Made by a program: the position numbers and the translations under genes. The notes under the pieces were generated by a model. The model saw only the letters and a list, made by a program, of their open reading frames with translations, was not told where the DNA came from and searched no databases. From CAXXOK01 sp963675365 (GTDB taxonomy: Bacteria > Bacillota > Clostridia > Christensenellales > Aristaeellaceae): 64,000 bases of DNA. The stretch spans positions 186,001 to 250,000 of the forward strand of contig CAXXVA010000003.1 in NCBI GenBank assembly GCA_963675365.2. Reading direction: 5' to 3'. Below, one piece after another: positions 26,377 through 35,404 of the stretch. The stretch's first letter is position 1. Every line of letters starts with the position of its first letter.

Positions 26377-28152
26377 TTACGGCCTCCTCATCTTGCCGAT
26401 CATGGCATAGCCGCCGTGCTTGCGCGTGGTGATTTCAAACAGCGCGTCCTTGCCCGCATACAGCTTCCAGCGGGAATACACATTGAGTATTCCCATACCG
26501 CCGATGTGGCTGTCCGGCATGCCCGCGCCATTGTCCAGCGCGGCCATGCCCTCGCGGATGCCTTTGAGAGCCTTGCTGGAAAAGCCGGGGCCGTTGTCTG
26601 CGATCCATACGCGCCAGCAATTCGGCTCGATCTCACCGATGATCTGCAGCCGCCAGGGCGGCGCGCAGTCGATACCGTACTTGAGCGCATTTTCCACAAA
26701 AGGCTGGATAATCAGGCGCGGCACAGGCTCTGCCAACAGCTCATCGGGTACGTTCAGCGAAAAGGACAGGCTGTCCTCGTAACGGATCTGCATGCAGTAC
26801 AGGTACCGGGACACATATTGCAGTTCTTCGCCCAGCGTGGTCATGGGATCGGAATCCGTCACATAGCGCATCATGCTCGTGAGCGAGCGGCACATGGCGA
26901 CAACGTCGTCGGATCTTCCGGCGTCAGTCAGGGCGATGATCGAAGACAGTGTGTTAAAATAAAAATGCGGATTGATCTGCGCCTGCATAGCCAGGTTACG
27001 GGATTTGAGCGCCTGCTGGCGGGTATCAATCAGCTGGTTCATGGATACGTTCAACTGCCTGCGCATCTGCTCAAAGCTTGCGTTCAGGCTGTCGATTTCC
27101 TTATATCCGGCGGAATGCGTTTCGTCCGCATCCCCGCTCTGCAGCGTATGGGCGTCCATGGCGTGCATGCGCTCGCCCAGGGTGCGCAGCGGTTGTGTAA
27201 TCCGGCGGGACATCAGCACCGCGTATAGTGTGATGACGGCCCCGATCAGCAGCGATAAAAGAAGGATTAATTGCAGCAGCGTCCGCGCGGGCTGAAGCAC
27301 CACGCGCTCCGAGCGGCCTACGATGTAGGTCCATCCGGTATAGGAGGAGTTGATGGGGCAGGCGATGGTACCGGTGCTGGTGCTGTTAAGCAGCGCCTGC
27401 GCCTGCTCGAGATCGGTATCGCTTCCGTCGAACGGATATAAAAGCCCGCCGTCGCCGTCAAGAATAAACACCTGCTCTTCCTGCCCGTCCAGTGCCAGTA
27501 CGCCGGAGAATACGACCGAGCATTGCTGGATGGTTTCGATAAAGCCCTCGATTTCGCGGCTTTTTCCCAGCCGCAGGCGCACCAGGGAGATATAATACAG
27601 CGGCTGGCTTTGGGTTGATCCCATCGTCGTGCTTAAGTAGGCGTGCGTAATCACCTTGGAGCCGCCGGCCGCAAGCGCCGCTTCGTACCAGCTCTTTGCC
27701 TGGATATCGATGCCGGTGTTGATCACGTTGGCCGCGCCTACGCTGACGCAGTTGCCTACCAGATCGTACAGGTTCACCCTGTACGCGGGCAGGCCGGATC
27801 CGTTGACCGCCACAATCAGCTCGCCAAGTTCCGACAGCGCCTGGTACCGCCGCCACACGGCGTTTTCATCCCCGTCTGATTCCACAGGCGCGGCATCGGA
27901 CAGGATGCTCTGCAGCTTATCCTTCGCCAGGCCGATATATACGATATCCACAGATACGCCGTCCATTGCGTCGACGGCGCTTTCCGTTTGCTCAAGCAGC
28001 GACTGGGTCAGGGCCTCCAATCGTTCGGTTTCCTGGTTGATCAGGATGCGGGACGTGTAGATATAGAAAATTGCTGAAAACACGACCACTACCACAAAGG
28101 AAATGATCAGATAAGAGAGATTCAATTGTGTTCTCATGGAGGTTTTGTGCAC
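26377..28152 (-). CDS. Sensor histidine kinase, YesM type
   Basis: About 591 residues. Transmembrane helix 1 (LIISFVVVVVFSAIFYIY) near the N-terminus, an extracellular Cache-like sensing region of about 260 residues, helix 2 (LLQLILLLSLLIGAVITLYAVL), a HAMP domain (RRITQPLRTLGERM), then the phosphoacceptor motif QINPHFYFNTLSS and an ATPase domain with VENALKYGID and DNGPGFS. The GTG at 28152 is preferred because GGAGTGA lies 5-7 nt upstream; an upstream TTG (28173) and an internal ATG (28137) lack such a site. It should sense an external sugar and control the regulator encoded next and the flanking glycosidase and transporter genes. Confidence 0.92.
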   Translation of the reverse strand: MHKTSMRTQLNLSYLIISFVVVVVFSAIFYIYTSRILINQETERLEALTQSLLEQTESAVDAMDGVSVDIVYIGLAKDKLQSILSDAAPVESDGDENAVWRRYQALSELGELIVAVNGSGLPAYRVNLYDLVGNCVSVGAANVINTGIDIQAKSWYEAALAAGGSKVITHAYLSTTMGSTQSQPLYYISLVRLRLGKSREIEGFIETIQQCSVVFSGVLALDGQEEQVFILDGDGGLLYPFDGSDTDLEQAQALLNSTSTGTIACPINSSYTGWTYIVGRSERVVLQPARTLLQLILLLSLLIGAVITLYAVLMSRRITQPLRTLGERMHAMDAHTLQSGDADETHSAGYKEIDSLNASFEQMRRQLNVSMNQLIDTRQQALKSRNLAMQAQINPHFYFNTLSSIIALTDAGRSDDVVAMCRSLTSMMRYVTDSDPMTTLGEELQYVSRYLYCMQIRYEDSLSFSLNVPDELLAEPVPRLIIQPFVENALKYGIDCAPPWRLQIIGEIEPNCWRVWIADNGPGFSSKALKGIREGMAALDNGAGMPDSHIGGMGILNVYSRWKLYAGKDALFEITTRKHGGYAMIGKMRRP

Positions 28153-28181
28153 CCCATCACTCCCTTGTGGCAAAGATGGAT

Positions 28182-28209
28182 TCTATACTGCTCATGGCGG
28201 GGATGGCAA
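28182..28209 (-). promoter_or_regulatory. Probable promoter of the kinase/regulator/GH95 operon
   Basis: On the minus strand, TTGCCA (28209-28204) and TATAGA (28187-28182) with a 16-bp spacer, placed about 30 bases before the GTG start of the kinase gene. Confidence 0.45.
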
Positions 28210-28300
28210 TTTTCATTGCATCAGCATAGCAGAAAAGCCATAGACTTTCAACAGCGGCCGCGGGCGGAAATTTTGTCCAAACATATAACAAAAAACTTCA

Positions 28301-28329
28301 TTGGCAGACGAAGCCGCACGCGCTATCCT
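28301..28329 (+). promoter_or_regulatory. Probable promoter of the third transporter operon
   Basis: TTGGCA (28301-28306) and TATCCT (28324-28329) with a 17-bp spacer, about 30 nt before the AAGGAGG site of the binding-protein gene. The weak -10 box fits an activator-dependent promoter served by the divergent YesN-type regulator. Confidence 0.5.
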
Positions 28330-28367
28330 AAACATAAAGAAAAAATCTACAAGGAGGAATTTCTAAC

Positions 28368-29666
28368 ATGAGAAAATTGCTGACGCTGCTGCTTTGCCTG
28401 ACGATGCTTTTGTCCGTCGCCTCGTTTGCTTCCGCCGATACGGACAGCTTCAAGGGCGAAACCCTGTCCATTCTGGTTTCGGCCGGATGGATGGATACTC
28501 GTTACGACGAGACGATTGCCCGCTTTGAGGACACATACGGCGTAACAGTCGATGTGCAGACCGTGCCTGCCGACCAGTACAGCGATCTGCTGCAAAGCAA
28601 GCTGACCACCGGCACCTGTGCGGATATCTTCTGGATTCAATCCAATCCGTTCGCCATTGATTCGGTGATCGTGGATCCTGTCCAGTACTGCATTGATTTC
28701 ACCGGTGCGCAGTGGCAGAGTGTCATGCCCGAAACCCGCTGGCCCAGCTGCATGAGCGGCGGGAAGCTGTACGGGTTGCAAATCTGGCACAACAGCCCCG
28801 AATACGTAATGGTTTACAACAAGACGCTGTTTGAAGAGATGGGCTTGGAAATTCCCACGACCTATGACGAGCTCTATGCCGTGTGCGAAACGCTGGCAGC
28901 CGCGGATATCGTACCGTGGTTCATCCCCGGCGCGGATGCCTGGCAGCATCAGCTGTCCTTCTTCCAGATCGGCGGCGTGTACGAGGCGGCACAGCCCGGC
29001 CTGTACGACGCACTGAACAACAACACAGCGACCTTTGCAGGCAATGCAAAAATGCTTGAGGTTCTGGGCCAGTTCAAAGAATTGTCCGATAAGGGTTTCT
29101 TCGGCAAGGATTGGATCGGCACCAACTCCAGCAACATGGCAAACGAGTTCGGCGACCGCGCGATTGCCATGGCGATGGCGAACTCCTCCTACATCAAGCA
29201 GATCAAAGAAGATACCGGCACGACTGACGAATTCGGGCTCTTCCTGATCCCGCTTGGCGACAACAGCTACTTCCCCACAAATCCCGCCGGCCCGACCATG
29301 TTCGGCTACTCTGGCGCGCAGGATGTGGATCTTGTGAAAGAGTTCTTCAGCTTTGTTTGCACAACGGAAAGCTTACAGGAAATTCTGGATAACTCGCCCT
29401 CCTATACCAATCTTGACGTTAACGCCGCGATTACGCAGCACTGGCTGGCTGAAGAGGAAGAGTTTATCTCCGGTATCACCGCGGATAAAATGCAGTACTC
29501 CGTGCTGCAAACCGGCACCAAGTATACAAACGATTATTGGATGCAGTTTGGCAGCGATATGGTAGCCATGTGCACCGATCAGATGACCGCGGAGCAGGTG
29601 CTCGAAAACATGGATGCAAACCGTGCGGAATCTGCAAAACTTGCCGGTGACCCTGCCTGGGAATAG
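28368..29666 (+). CDS. Extracellular sugar-binding protein (MalE-type, CUT1 system)
   Basis: A 432-residue family 1 extracellular solute-binding protein. Residues 1-24 are a signal peptide ending ASFASAD with an AxA cleavage site; the one cysteine (Cys10) sits in the hydrophobic core and is not in a lipobox. The mature protein has the CUT1 pattern: ETLSILVSAGWMD at the first strand, RFEDTYGVTVDVQTVP, and EEMGLEIPTTYDEL in the first lobe. It should bind an oligosaccharide and deliver it to the two permeases downstream. No ATPase is encoded with it; a shared MsmX-type ATPase elsewhere is usual for such systems. Perfect AAGGAGG site. A strong terminator-like hairpin follows it. Confidence 0.94.
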   Translation: MRKLLTLLLCLTMLLSVASFASADTDSFKGETLSILVSAGWMDTRYDETIARFEDTYGVTVDVQTVPADQYSDLLQSKLTTGTCADIFWIQSNPFAIDSVIVDPVQYCIDFTGAQWQSVMPETRWPSCMSGGKLYGLQIWHNSPEYVMVYNKTLFEEMGLEIPTTYDELYAVCETLAAADIVPWFIPGADAWQHQLSFFQIGGVYEAAQPGLYDALNNNTATFAGNAKMLEVLGQFKELSDKGFFGKDWIGTNSSNMANEFGDRAIAMAMANSSYIKQIKEDTGTTDEFGLFLIPLGDNSYFPTNPAGPTMFGYSGAQDVDLVKEFFSFVCTTESLQEILDNSPSYTNLDVNAAITQHWLAEEEEFISGITADKMQYSVLQTGTKYTNDYWMQFGSDMVAMCTDQMTAEQVLENMDANRAESAKLAGDPAWE

Positions 29667-29773
29667 ACGCTAATCCTTAAACTGTGACCAAAGCGGGAAC
29701 GGGCGCATCCCCTTCCATCCATTTCAATCCGACCGGGACGGCTATGCCCCGACTCCGGTTTGGTCTCCCAAGT

Positions 29774-29819
29774 GCAGGAATGCCATCAGTGCATAGGCAC
29801 TGATGGCATTCCTGCTTTT
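29774..29819 (+). terminator. Partial terminator between binding protein and permease genes
   Basis: A perfect 19-bp stem, GCAGGAATGCCATCAGTGC (29774-29792) with its complement at 29797-29815, loop ATAG, followed directly by TTTTC. It should stop most transcripts after the binding-protein gene and so keep permease levels low. The rest of the gap from 29667 to 30006 holds no gene I can support; the permease frame stays open back to 29760 across the hairpin but this stretch is not protein-like. Confidence 0.85.
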
Positions 29820-30020
29820 CATCAAAGCGGGCTCTTGTACGCAGAGAAAAAGGGCGATAGGATGGATGTAAATGATTCTCAGTACAGCCGATTGACGGAT
29901 CACAGCTGTTTTGATCCCAAATGGGCTCCCGTGATCAGATCGTCCGGAAAAACGTCCCTTGCCGCAAACAAAAAAAACCGACCGACCCGACCTGTTGTAA
30001 ACACTCAAAGGAGGCGCACT

Positions 30021-30899
30021 GTGAACAAACGTAAAATCTACCCGCAGTGGTTCCTTTTCGCGCCGGTTGCGCTGTATATGCTTTTTTTCCTGCTGCCGGG
30101 CATGCTGGGTATTTTTTATGCCTTTACCGACTGGACGGTGCGCAGCGCCGGAGATATCCATTTTGTCGGCCTGCAGAACTTTATCGATCTGTTTACCAGT
30201 ACCAACGTACACTACTCGCAAGGTATTGCCAATACGCTGCGTTTTACGCTGATCTCCAATATTGTTAAGATCATTCCCGCGCTGCTGCTGGCCGTGATGC
30301 TCAGTGAAAAGCTGGTTGGCCGCAATTTGTATCGCACGGTTTTATATATGCCCTCCATCCTGCCGTTCCTGATTATCGGGCTGGTGTTTAACTCCATCCT
30401 GACATTTAACGGCCTTCTCAACAATATTCTGGAGGCTGTCGGGCTGGAAAACCTGCAGCAGAAATGGCTGAGCGATCCAAACATTGTTTGGGGCTCCATA
30501 TACGCGGTGGACGCATGGCGGGGCATCGGTTATGTAATGACGATTTTTCTGGCGGGGATTAACGCCATCCCCCGCAGTTATTACGAGGCGGCGGAGATCG
30601 ACGGCGCCAATTTCTGGCAGCGGCTGCGCCACATTACGCTGCCCATGCTCTCCGGCGCGATTACCATCAATCTGGTGTTTGGCATCACCTACGGGCTGAA
30701 AGTGTTTGATATTGTCTATGTGCTTACCAACGGCGGACCCGGACGGGCAACCGAGGTCATGACAACCTACGCATATCAATTGTACGCGCAGGGCCGGTAC
30801 GCAATGTCCACCGCGATGAACACCATTCTGCTTATCCTCACGCTGGCGGCAGGCTTGCTGATTGTGCGCGTGATGGCAAAACGGGAGGTACAGCAATGA
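30021..30899 (+). CDS. Sugar ABC transporter permease (MalF/UgpA type)
   Basis: A 292-residue integral membrane protein with six hydrophobic segments. The GTG at 30021 is chosen because AAAGGAGG lies 6 nt upstream and it gives the usual short N-terminus (NKRKIYPQWFLFAPVALYML); the frame is open upstream but covers a hairpin. The conserved permease loop that contacts the ATPase is EAAEIDGANFWQRLRHITLPML. It pairs with the permease encoded next, overlapping it by 4 bases (ATGA). Expected to import the oligosaccharide bound by the protein at 28368. Confidence 0.94.
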   Translation: MNKRKIYPQWFLFAPVALYMLFFLLPGMLGIFYAFTDWTVRSAGDIHFVGLQNFIDLFTSTNVHYSQGIANTLRFTLISNIVKIIPALLLAVMLSEKLVGRNLYRTVLYMPSILPFLIIGLVFNSILTFNGLLNNILEAVGLENLQQKWLSDPNIVWGSIYAVDAWRGIGYVMTIFLAGINAIPRSYYEAAEIDGANFWQRLRHITLPMLSGAITINLVFGITYGLKVFDIVYVLTNGGPGRATEVMTTYAYQLYAQGRYAMSTAMNTILLILTLAAGLLIVRVMAKREVQQ

Positions 30900-31762
30900 C
30901 AGTACGTACACCGGCAATACGCCGCAGCCTGCGGGTCAAGCCGTGGAAACGCATCATCCGAACCGCACTCAAGCAGTTACTCTGCATTGTTTTATGCTTG
31001 ATGGTACTGACCCCGTTCTATCTGGTGATCGTTAACTCGTTTAAAACGAAGAACGAGGCCGCGCGTATGAATGCGGCCCTGCCAACAGAATGGCATTTTG
31101 AGAACTATGCCGAGGTGGTGAATAAGGGCAAGCTGGTGCAGGGCTTTTTCAACGGCGTTCTATACGCAGGCGGAAGCTCGCTGATCGGCGTGATCCTCAG
31201 CGCGATGGCTGCGTTCGTGCTATGTCGCAAGCGAACGAAACTGAATAATTTCATGTTCTATTTCATTCTGTGCGGATTGTTTTTCCCTGTGAACTACGTA
31301 ACGCTGATTCAAGTCTTGAACTTCTTTGGCATCAACAACTCCAGGACCGGGCTGGTACTGGTATATACGGCGACGATGATCCCGTTCTGCGTGTTTGTCA
31401 TCCGTAACTTTGTGCTTACCGTGCCGGTAGAGCTGGATGAAGCTGCCGTATTGGACGGCGTACGTCCAACGGGATTGTTTTTCCGCATTGCCGCGCCCCT
31501 GCTCATGCCTGCGCTGGTGACGTGCTTTCTGCTGCAGTTCATGGGCGTATGGAGCGATTTCCTTACGCCGCTGTACATCATCTCGTCCAGCAAACTATGG
31601 CCGATGAATTTGGCGGTGTATAACTTCTTTGGGAAATATCAATCGTATTGGAATCTGGTATTCGCGGATATCATCCTGACGATCCTGCCGGTGGTCGCGC
31701 TCTACCTGATCGGGCAGCGGCAGATCATCAGCGGCATGACCAGCGGCGCGGTGAAGGAGTAG
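30896..31762 (+). CDS. Sugar ABC transporter permease (MalG/UgpE type)
   Basis: A 288-residue membrane protein with six hydrophobic segments, the second half of the CUT1 channel. The ATPase-contact loop reads ELDEAAVLDGVRPTGLFFRI and PLLMPALVTC, a standard MalG form. The N-terminus carries basic residues before the first helix. Translational coupling with the preceding permease is implied by the 4-base overlap. The glycosidase gene follows after 5 bases, so uptake and intracellular cleavage are linked. Confidence 0.94.
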   Translation: MTVRTPAIRRSLRVKPWKRIIRTALKQLLCIVLCLMVLTPFYLVIVNSFKTKNEAARMNAALPTEWHFENYAEVVNKGKLVQGFFNGVLYAGGSSLIGVILSAMAAFVLCRKRTKLNNFMFYFILCGLFFPVNYVTLIQVLNFFGINNSRTGLVLVYTATMIPFCVFVIRNFVLTVPVELDEAAVLDGVRPTGLFFRIAAPLLMPALVTCFLLQFMGVWSDFLTPLYIISSSKLWPMNLAVYNFFGKYQSYWNLVFADIILTILPVVALYLIGQRQIISGMTSGAVKE

Positions 31763-31767
31763 CGTTT

Positions 31768-34002
31768 ATGCGAATGGAAAAACCGTTTGAGTTTGCCGCA
31801 AGGCTTTGCTTTACGGCCGGTGATACCGCGCTGGATGAGCCGTTTGATTTCAGGGACGAGACCGGCGTGTACTTGCGGCTGGAGAGCGTTGAAATGAAAG
31901 AAAAACAACTCTTTCGCACGATCGTGGATGGCCAGCCTGTGATGGAAACCCGGCAAACGGCCAACGGCGAGGTGACCGTGATGAAAAACGCGCGCACCAA
32001 GCCGGATCGCATAGTGCGGTCCGTAGTGCTGCGCTTTGCCTGCGGCGAGGGAGAGCTGCTGACAGGGCTGGGGCAGCATGAGGACGGCGTGTTTGATTAC
32101 CGCAACCGCACGGAGTATTTGTATCAGAACAACATGATCATCGCCATTCCGTTCCTGCTGTCCAGCGCAGGCTACGGTGTGCTGATTGAGGCCGAGTGCG
32201 CCATGCGGTTTGAGAGCGCCGGGAATACCTTTACCTTTATGCTGGAGGCCGTGGATGATTTTGCCGTCGTTGTGATTCGCGGCGCCGACACGGCGCAGGT
32301 GCTGCGGCGGCAAGCGCGGATCACCGGAAGAACGGGGCTTCTGCCCCGGTGGGCTTATGGCTATATGCAATCCAAAGAGCGCTACCGCAGCGCGGAGGAG
32401 CTGATCAACGTCGCCCAACGTTTCCGCACCGAAGGACTGGGGCTGGATTGCCTGGTGCAGGATTGGCATACGTGGCGCGCGGGGCAATGGGGTGACAAAA
32501 CACCGGATCCGGAACGCTTTCCCTCCGTGCCCGCGCTGATGAATACGCTGCATGGCTTGGATACTCATCTGCTGGTATCCATCTGGCCGAACATGGCGCA
32601 GAGCAGTTCGGACAGGACCGCCTTTGCGCAGGCCGGCTACCTGCTGCCCAACAGCGATACCTACGATGCGTACAATCCGCAGGCGCGCGCCCTGTATGCC
32701 GACCAGTGCGAGCAGGTATGGGGCAGCGGCGGCGTGGACGGCTTTTGGTGCGACAATGCCGAACCTTTTTCCGATGCGGATTGGAACGGTACAGTCCGCA
32801 GACCGGAGGACGAACGTTACCGCCTGGTAACCGAAAGCTCCGCGCGCTCCATCGATGAAACGCGCGCCAACAGCTACGGGCTGTATCATGCGCTGGGCAT
32901 TTATGAATACTGGCGCAAAAAGCATGCGGACAGGCGGCTGGTTAATCTCACCCGCTCCGGGTATACCGGGGTGCAGCAATACGGAACCATTCTTTGGAGC
33001 GGGGATATCAGCGCCCGCTGGGATGTGCTGAAAAACCAGATTGCCGAAGGGCTCAAGATGGCGATGAGCGGCATTTCACACTGGACGCTGGATGCGGGAG
33101 GCTTCTTCGTCGTCAAGGACGCCTGGGATAAGCGCGGCTGTGACTGTGCCGGAAACACGAATCCGCTGTGGTTTTGGAATGGGGACTATAACGACGGTGC
33201 GGACGATCCTGCATACCGGGAGCTGTATATACGCTGGCTGCAATATGCCTGCTTTTTGCCGGTATTCCGCTCTCACGGCACGGACACCCCGCGCGAACCG
33301 TGGAATTTCAAAACGCTCGGCGACGCCGCCTACGACAACATTAAAATGATAATCGCCCTGCGTTACCGGCTGCTGCCTTATATCTATACCACGGCCGCAC
33401 AATGCTGGCTGACCGGCATACCCATGATGCGCAGCCTGATGACGGCGTTTCCGCAGGATGAGACGGCGCGGCCGGTGTGCGACAGCTTTCTGCTGGGCGA
33501 CGCATTGCTGGTAAAGCCCGTAACGCAGCCCGTCGGCGAGGGCGGAGGGATAACGAATGTGTATCTGCCAAAAGGCTGCGGTTGGTATCATTGGCAGTCG
33601 GGAGTATATTACCCGGGCGGGCAGACCGTGGCTGTGGATACGCCGCTGGACGCGCTTGCGGTATTTGTGAAGGAAGGCTCGGTCATCCCCTTGTCCCGGG
33701 GCGGAACGAGCACCCGGGAGATTGCGGCGCTGGCTGACGAGTTGCTTGTGTACACCGGGCAAGACGGCAATGGTATGCTCTATGGCGACGCTGGAGACGG
33801 TTATGCCTATGAGGCGGGGGACTATACCTGCGTGCCGCTGCTTTGGCGCGAGGGCGACGAAACGCTCATGCTGGGTACAGCGGAGGGAAGGGCCGGGCTG
33901 ACGGCTGAGTTGACTGTTAATTTCATTGCGCCGGGTGGGGTGCGGGGGCAAAAGCATCTCGTATATCACGGCGATGAAATAAGGATTGCAATGCATCGTT
34001 GA
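31768..34002 (+). CDS. Glycoside hydrolase family 31 (alpha-glycosidase)
   Basis: A 744-residue GH31 enzyme. After an N-terminal beta-sandwich, the (beta/alpha)8 barrel carries the nucleophile in GFWCDNAEPF (Asp329) and the acid/base in LWSGDISARWD (Asp413); HWTLDAGGF and FRSHGTDTPREPW are further family motifs. The family includes alpha-glucosidases, alpha-xylosidases and some alpha-galactosidases; the nucleophile motif CDNAEP differs from the common D-M-N-E form, so the specificity cannot be assigned. No signal peptide: cytoplasmic. The ATG at 31768 has AAGGAG upstream; the frame extends back into the permease gene but without a start site. It would cleave oligosaccharides brought in by the adjacent transporter. 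Confidence 0.93.
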   Translation: MRMEKPFEFAARLCFTAGDTALDEPFDFRDETGVYLRLESVEMKEKQLFRTIVDGQPVMETRQTANGEVTVMKNARTKPDRIVRSVVLRFACGEGELLTGLGQHEDGVFDYRNRTEYLYQNNMIIAIPFLLSSAGYGVLIEAECAMRFESAGNTFTFMLEAVDDFAVVVIRGADTAQVLRRQARITGRTGLLPRWAYGYMQSKERYRSAEELINVAQRFRTEGLGLDCLVQDWHTWRAGQWGDKTPDPERFPSVPALMNTLHGLDTHLLVSIWPNMAQSSSDRTAFAQAGYLLPNSDTYDAYNPQARALYADQCEQVWGSGGVDGFWCDNAEPFSDADWNGTVRRPEDERYRLVTESSARSIDETRANSYGLYHALGIYEYWRKKHADRRLVNLTRSGYTGVQQYGTILWSGDISARWDVLKNQIAEGLKMAMSGISHWTLDAGGFFVVKDAWDKRGCDCAGNTNPLWFWNGDYNDGADDPAYRELYIRWLQYACFLPVFRSHGTDTPREPWNFKTLGDAAYDNIKMIIALRYRLLPYIYTTAAQCWLTGIPMMRSLMTAFPQDETARPVCDSFLLGDALLVKPVTQPVGEGGGITNVYLPKGCGWYHWQSGVYYPGGQTVAVDTPLDALAVFVKEGSVIPLSRGGTSTREIAALADELLVYTGQDGNGMLYGDAGDGYAYEAGDYTCVPLLWREGDETLMLGTAEGRAGLTAELTVNFIAPGGVRGQKHLVYHGDEIRIAMHR

Positions 34003-34039
34003 AACGGTGCATGGACACATTGATATGGAGGGGTATCCG

Positions 34040-35404
34040 ATGAAAAAGGCCATGGAAGAAAAATTGATCGTCCGTCCCATCGTAGGCTGCCTGATGCATA
34101 CGCATTTCTGGGAAGGTCCCTGCCGCGCGGGTCGGCGCGAGGATATGCAGCCCGACGCGGAAAAAAACTTTGCGGATAAAGCTTTTGAGGCTGCGAAGCA
34201 AACGCTGAACGAAATCACAGCCAAGGTAGAGCTGTTGCCCGCGGTTGATGCGCGTTACTATGAGGATTTTATCACGCCTCAGACCGTATTTGACCAGATA
34301 GACGAAAACGTGTGCGCGGTCGACGTGTTCCTGACGATGAACTGGCGTATCCCCAAGCTGGAGCGTTACCATAAGCCGGTTGTGATTTTGCACAACGGCA
34401 ACGAAGGTATCGATTTCGCGGCCTATTGCCGGTCCATTGGCGTAGAGGCGTACGTTTGTCTGGATATGAAGGATCTGAATGAAACGTTACATCTGCTGTG
34501 GGTTCGCAAAGCCGTGGCAAAAACCCGTGCGCTGGTGCTAACGGCAGGCTCGCAGCCTACGTTCGGTATCCAAAGCCTGATCCGCGATCCGGAGATCATC
34601 CGCCAGAAATACGGCATGGAGATTATCAAGATGCCGTTTACCAGTATTATGCCCTATATGGACAAGGTGACGGACGAACGCGCCAAACCGATAGCGGACC
34701 GTATGATTGCCGGTTCCAGCGAAACCAAGGTGAACACCGGGTGGTTTATTAACGACATCAAGTATTATCTGGCGGCGCTGGATATGATGGAGGCGTATGG
34801 CTGCAATGCGTTTTCCACGGCGTGTCATGAGCTATGCACGTCGGAAATTCCACAGAACCGTAAGTTTACGCCATGCGTATGCCACAGCTTAATGAAGGAC
34901 GACGGGATCCCAAGCGGCTGTGAGGAAGATTTAAACGCGTTGCTGGCCATGACGATTTTACAGTACGCCGCCAACCGCCCGGCGTTTATGGGCAATCCCA
35001 GCTTTGAGGGCGAGGAATTGATCATGATCCATCATGCCGTGCCTGCGCTGTGTATGAACGGCTTTGGAACCAAGCCTATGGATTACAAGCTGTGGGCATT
35101 CACCGGGCAGGGTTTCGGCGGCAAACTGCAAGTGGACTTTGCGCAAAATGATTCCGATTATGTTACGCTGGCGCGCTTTAATCCGCAGGGCGACACCATC
35201 AGCATTAAGAAGGGGGAAGTGGTGCGGTCGGAATATCAAGAATATTATTGCAGCCCGTATTACTACATCCAGATGGACGACGCGCGTGCGTTTATGCATC
35301 AGCTTGGCAGCTTTGGTCACCATCAGGTGCTGGTCTTCGGCGACTGGACGCAGACCATCAAGCGGATTGCGGAAATCATGAATTTTAAGGTGATGGAAGG
35401 GTAA
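34040..35404 (+). CDS. L-fucose isomerase-like protein
   Basis: A 454-residue protein resembling the sugar-isomerase superfamily (L-fucose/L-arabinose isomerase-like). Visible hallmarks are the Rossmann-like N-terminal half with MNWRIPKLERYHKPVVILHN, a middle domain, and the C-terminal SFGHHQVLVFGDW segment reminiscent of the metal-site His in fucose isomerase. If active it would interconvert an aldose and ketose with a divalent metal. Some members of this group are of unknown function. The ATG at 34040 is preferred (GGAGGGG 7 nt upstream) over the open frame from 33986. It lies between GH31 and a class V aminotransferase, with its stop directly touching the next start. Confidence 0.75.
   Translation: MKKAMEEKLIVRPIVGCLMHTHFWEGPCRAGRREDMQPDAEKNFADKAFEAAKQTLNEITAKVELLPAVDARYYEDFITPQTVFDQIDENVCAVDVFLTMNWRIPKLERYHKPVVILHNGNEGIDFAAYCRSIGVEAYVCLDMKDLNETLHLLWVRKAVAKTRALVLTAGSQPTFGIQSLIRDPEIIRQKYGMEIIKMPFTSIMPYMDKVTDERAKPIADRMIAGSSETKVNTGWFINDIKYYLAALDMMEAYGCNAFSTACHELCTSEIPQNRKFTPCVCHSLMKDDGIPSGCEEDLNALLAMTILQYAANRPAFMGNPSFEGEELIMIHHAVPALCMNGFGTKPMDYKLWAFTGQGFGGKLQVDFAQNDSDYVTLARFNPQGDTISIKKGEVVRSEYQEYYCSPYYYIQMDDARAFMHQLGSFGHHQVLVFGDWTQTIKRIAEIMNFKVMEG

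Noticed and set aside
25891..27228. 445-codon open frame on the plus strand
   Set aside because: It runs antisense to the YesN/YesM genes, whose domains are clear; long antisense frames are common in this base composition.
29760..30020. Upstream extension of the permease frame
   Set aside because: Covers a perfect 19-bp terminator hairpin and is not membrane-like; the GTG at 30021 has an ideal ribosome binding site.
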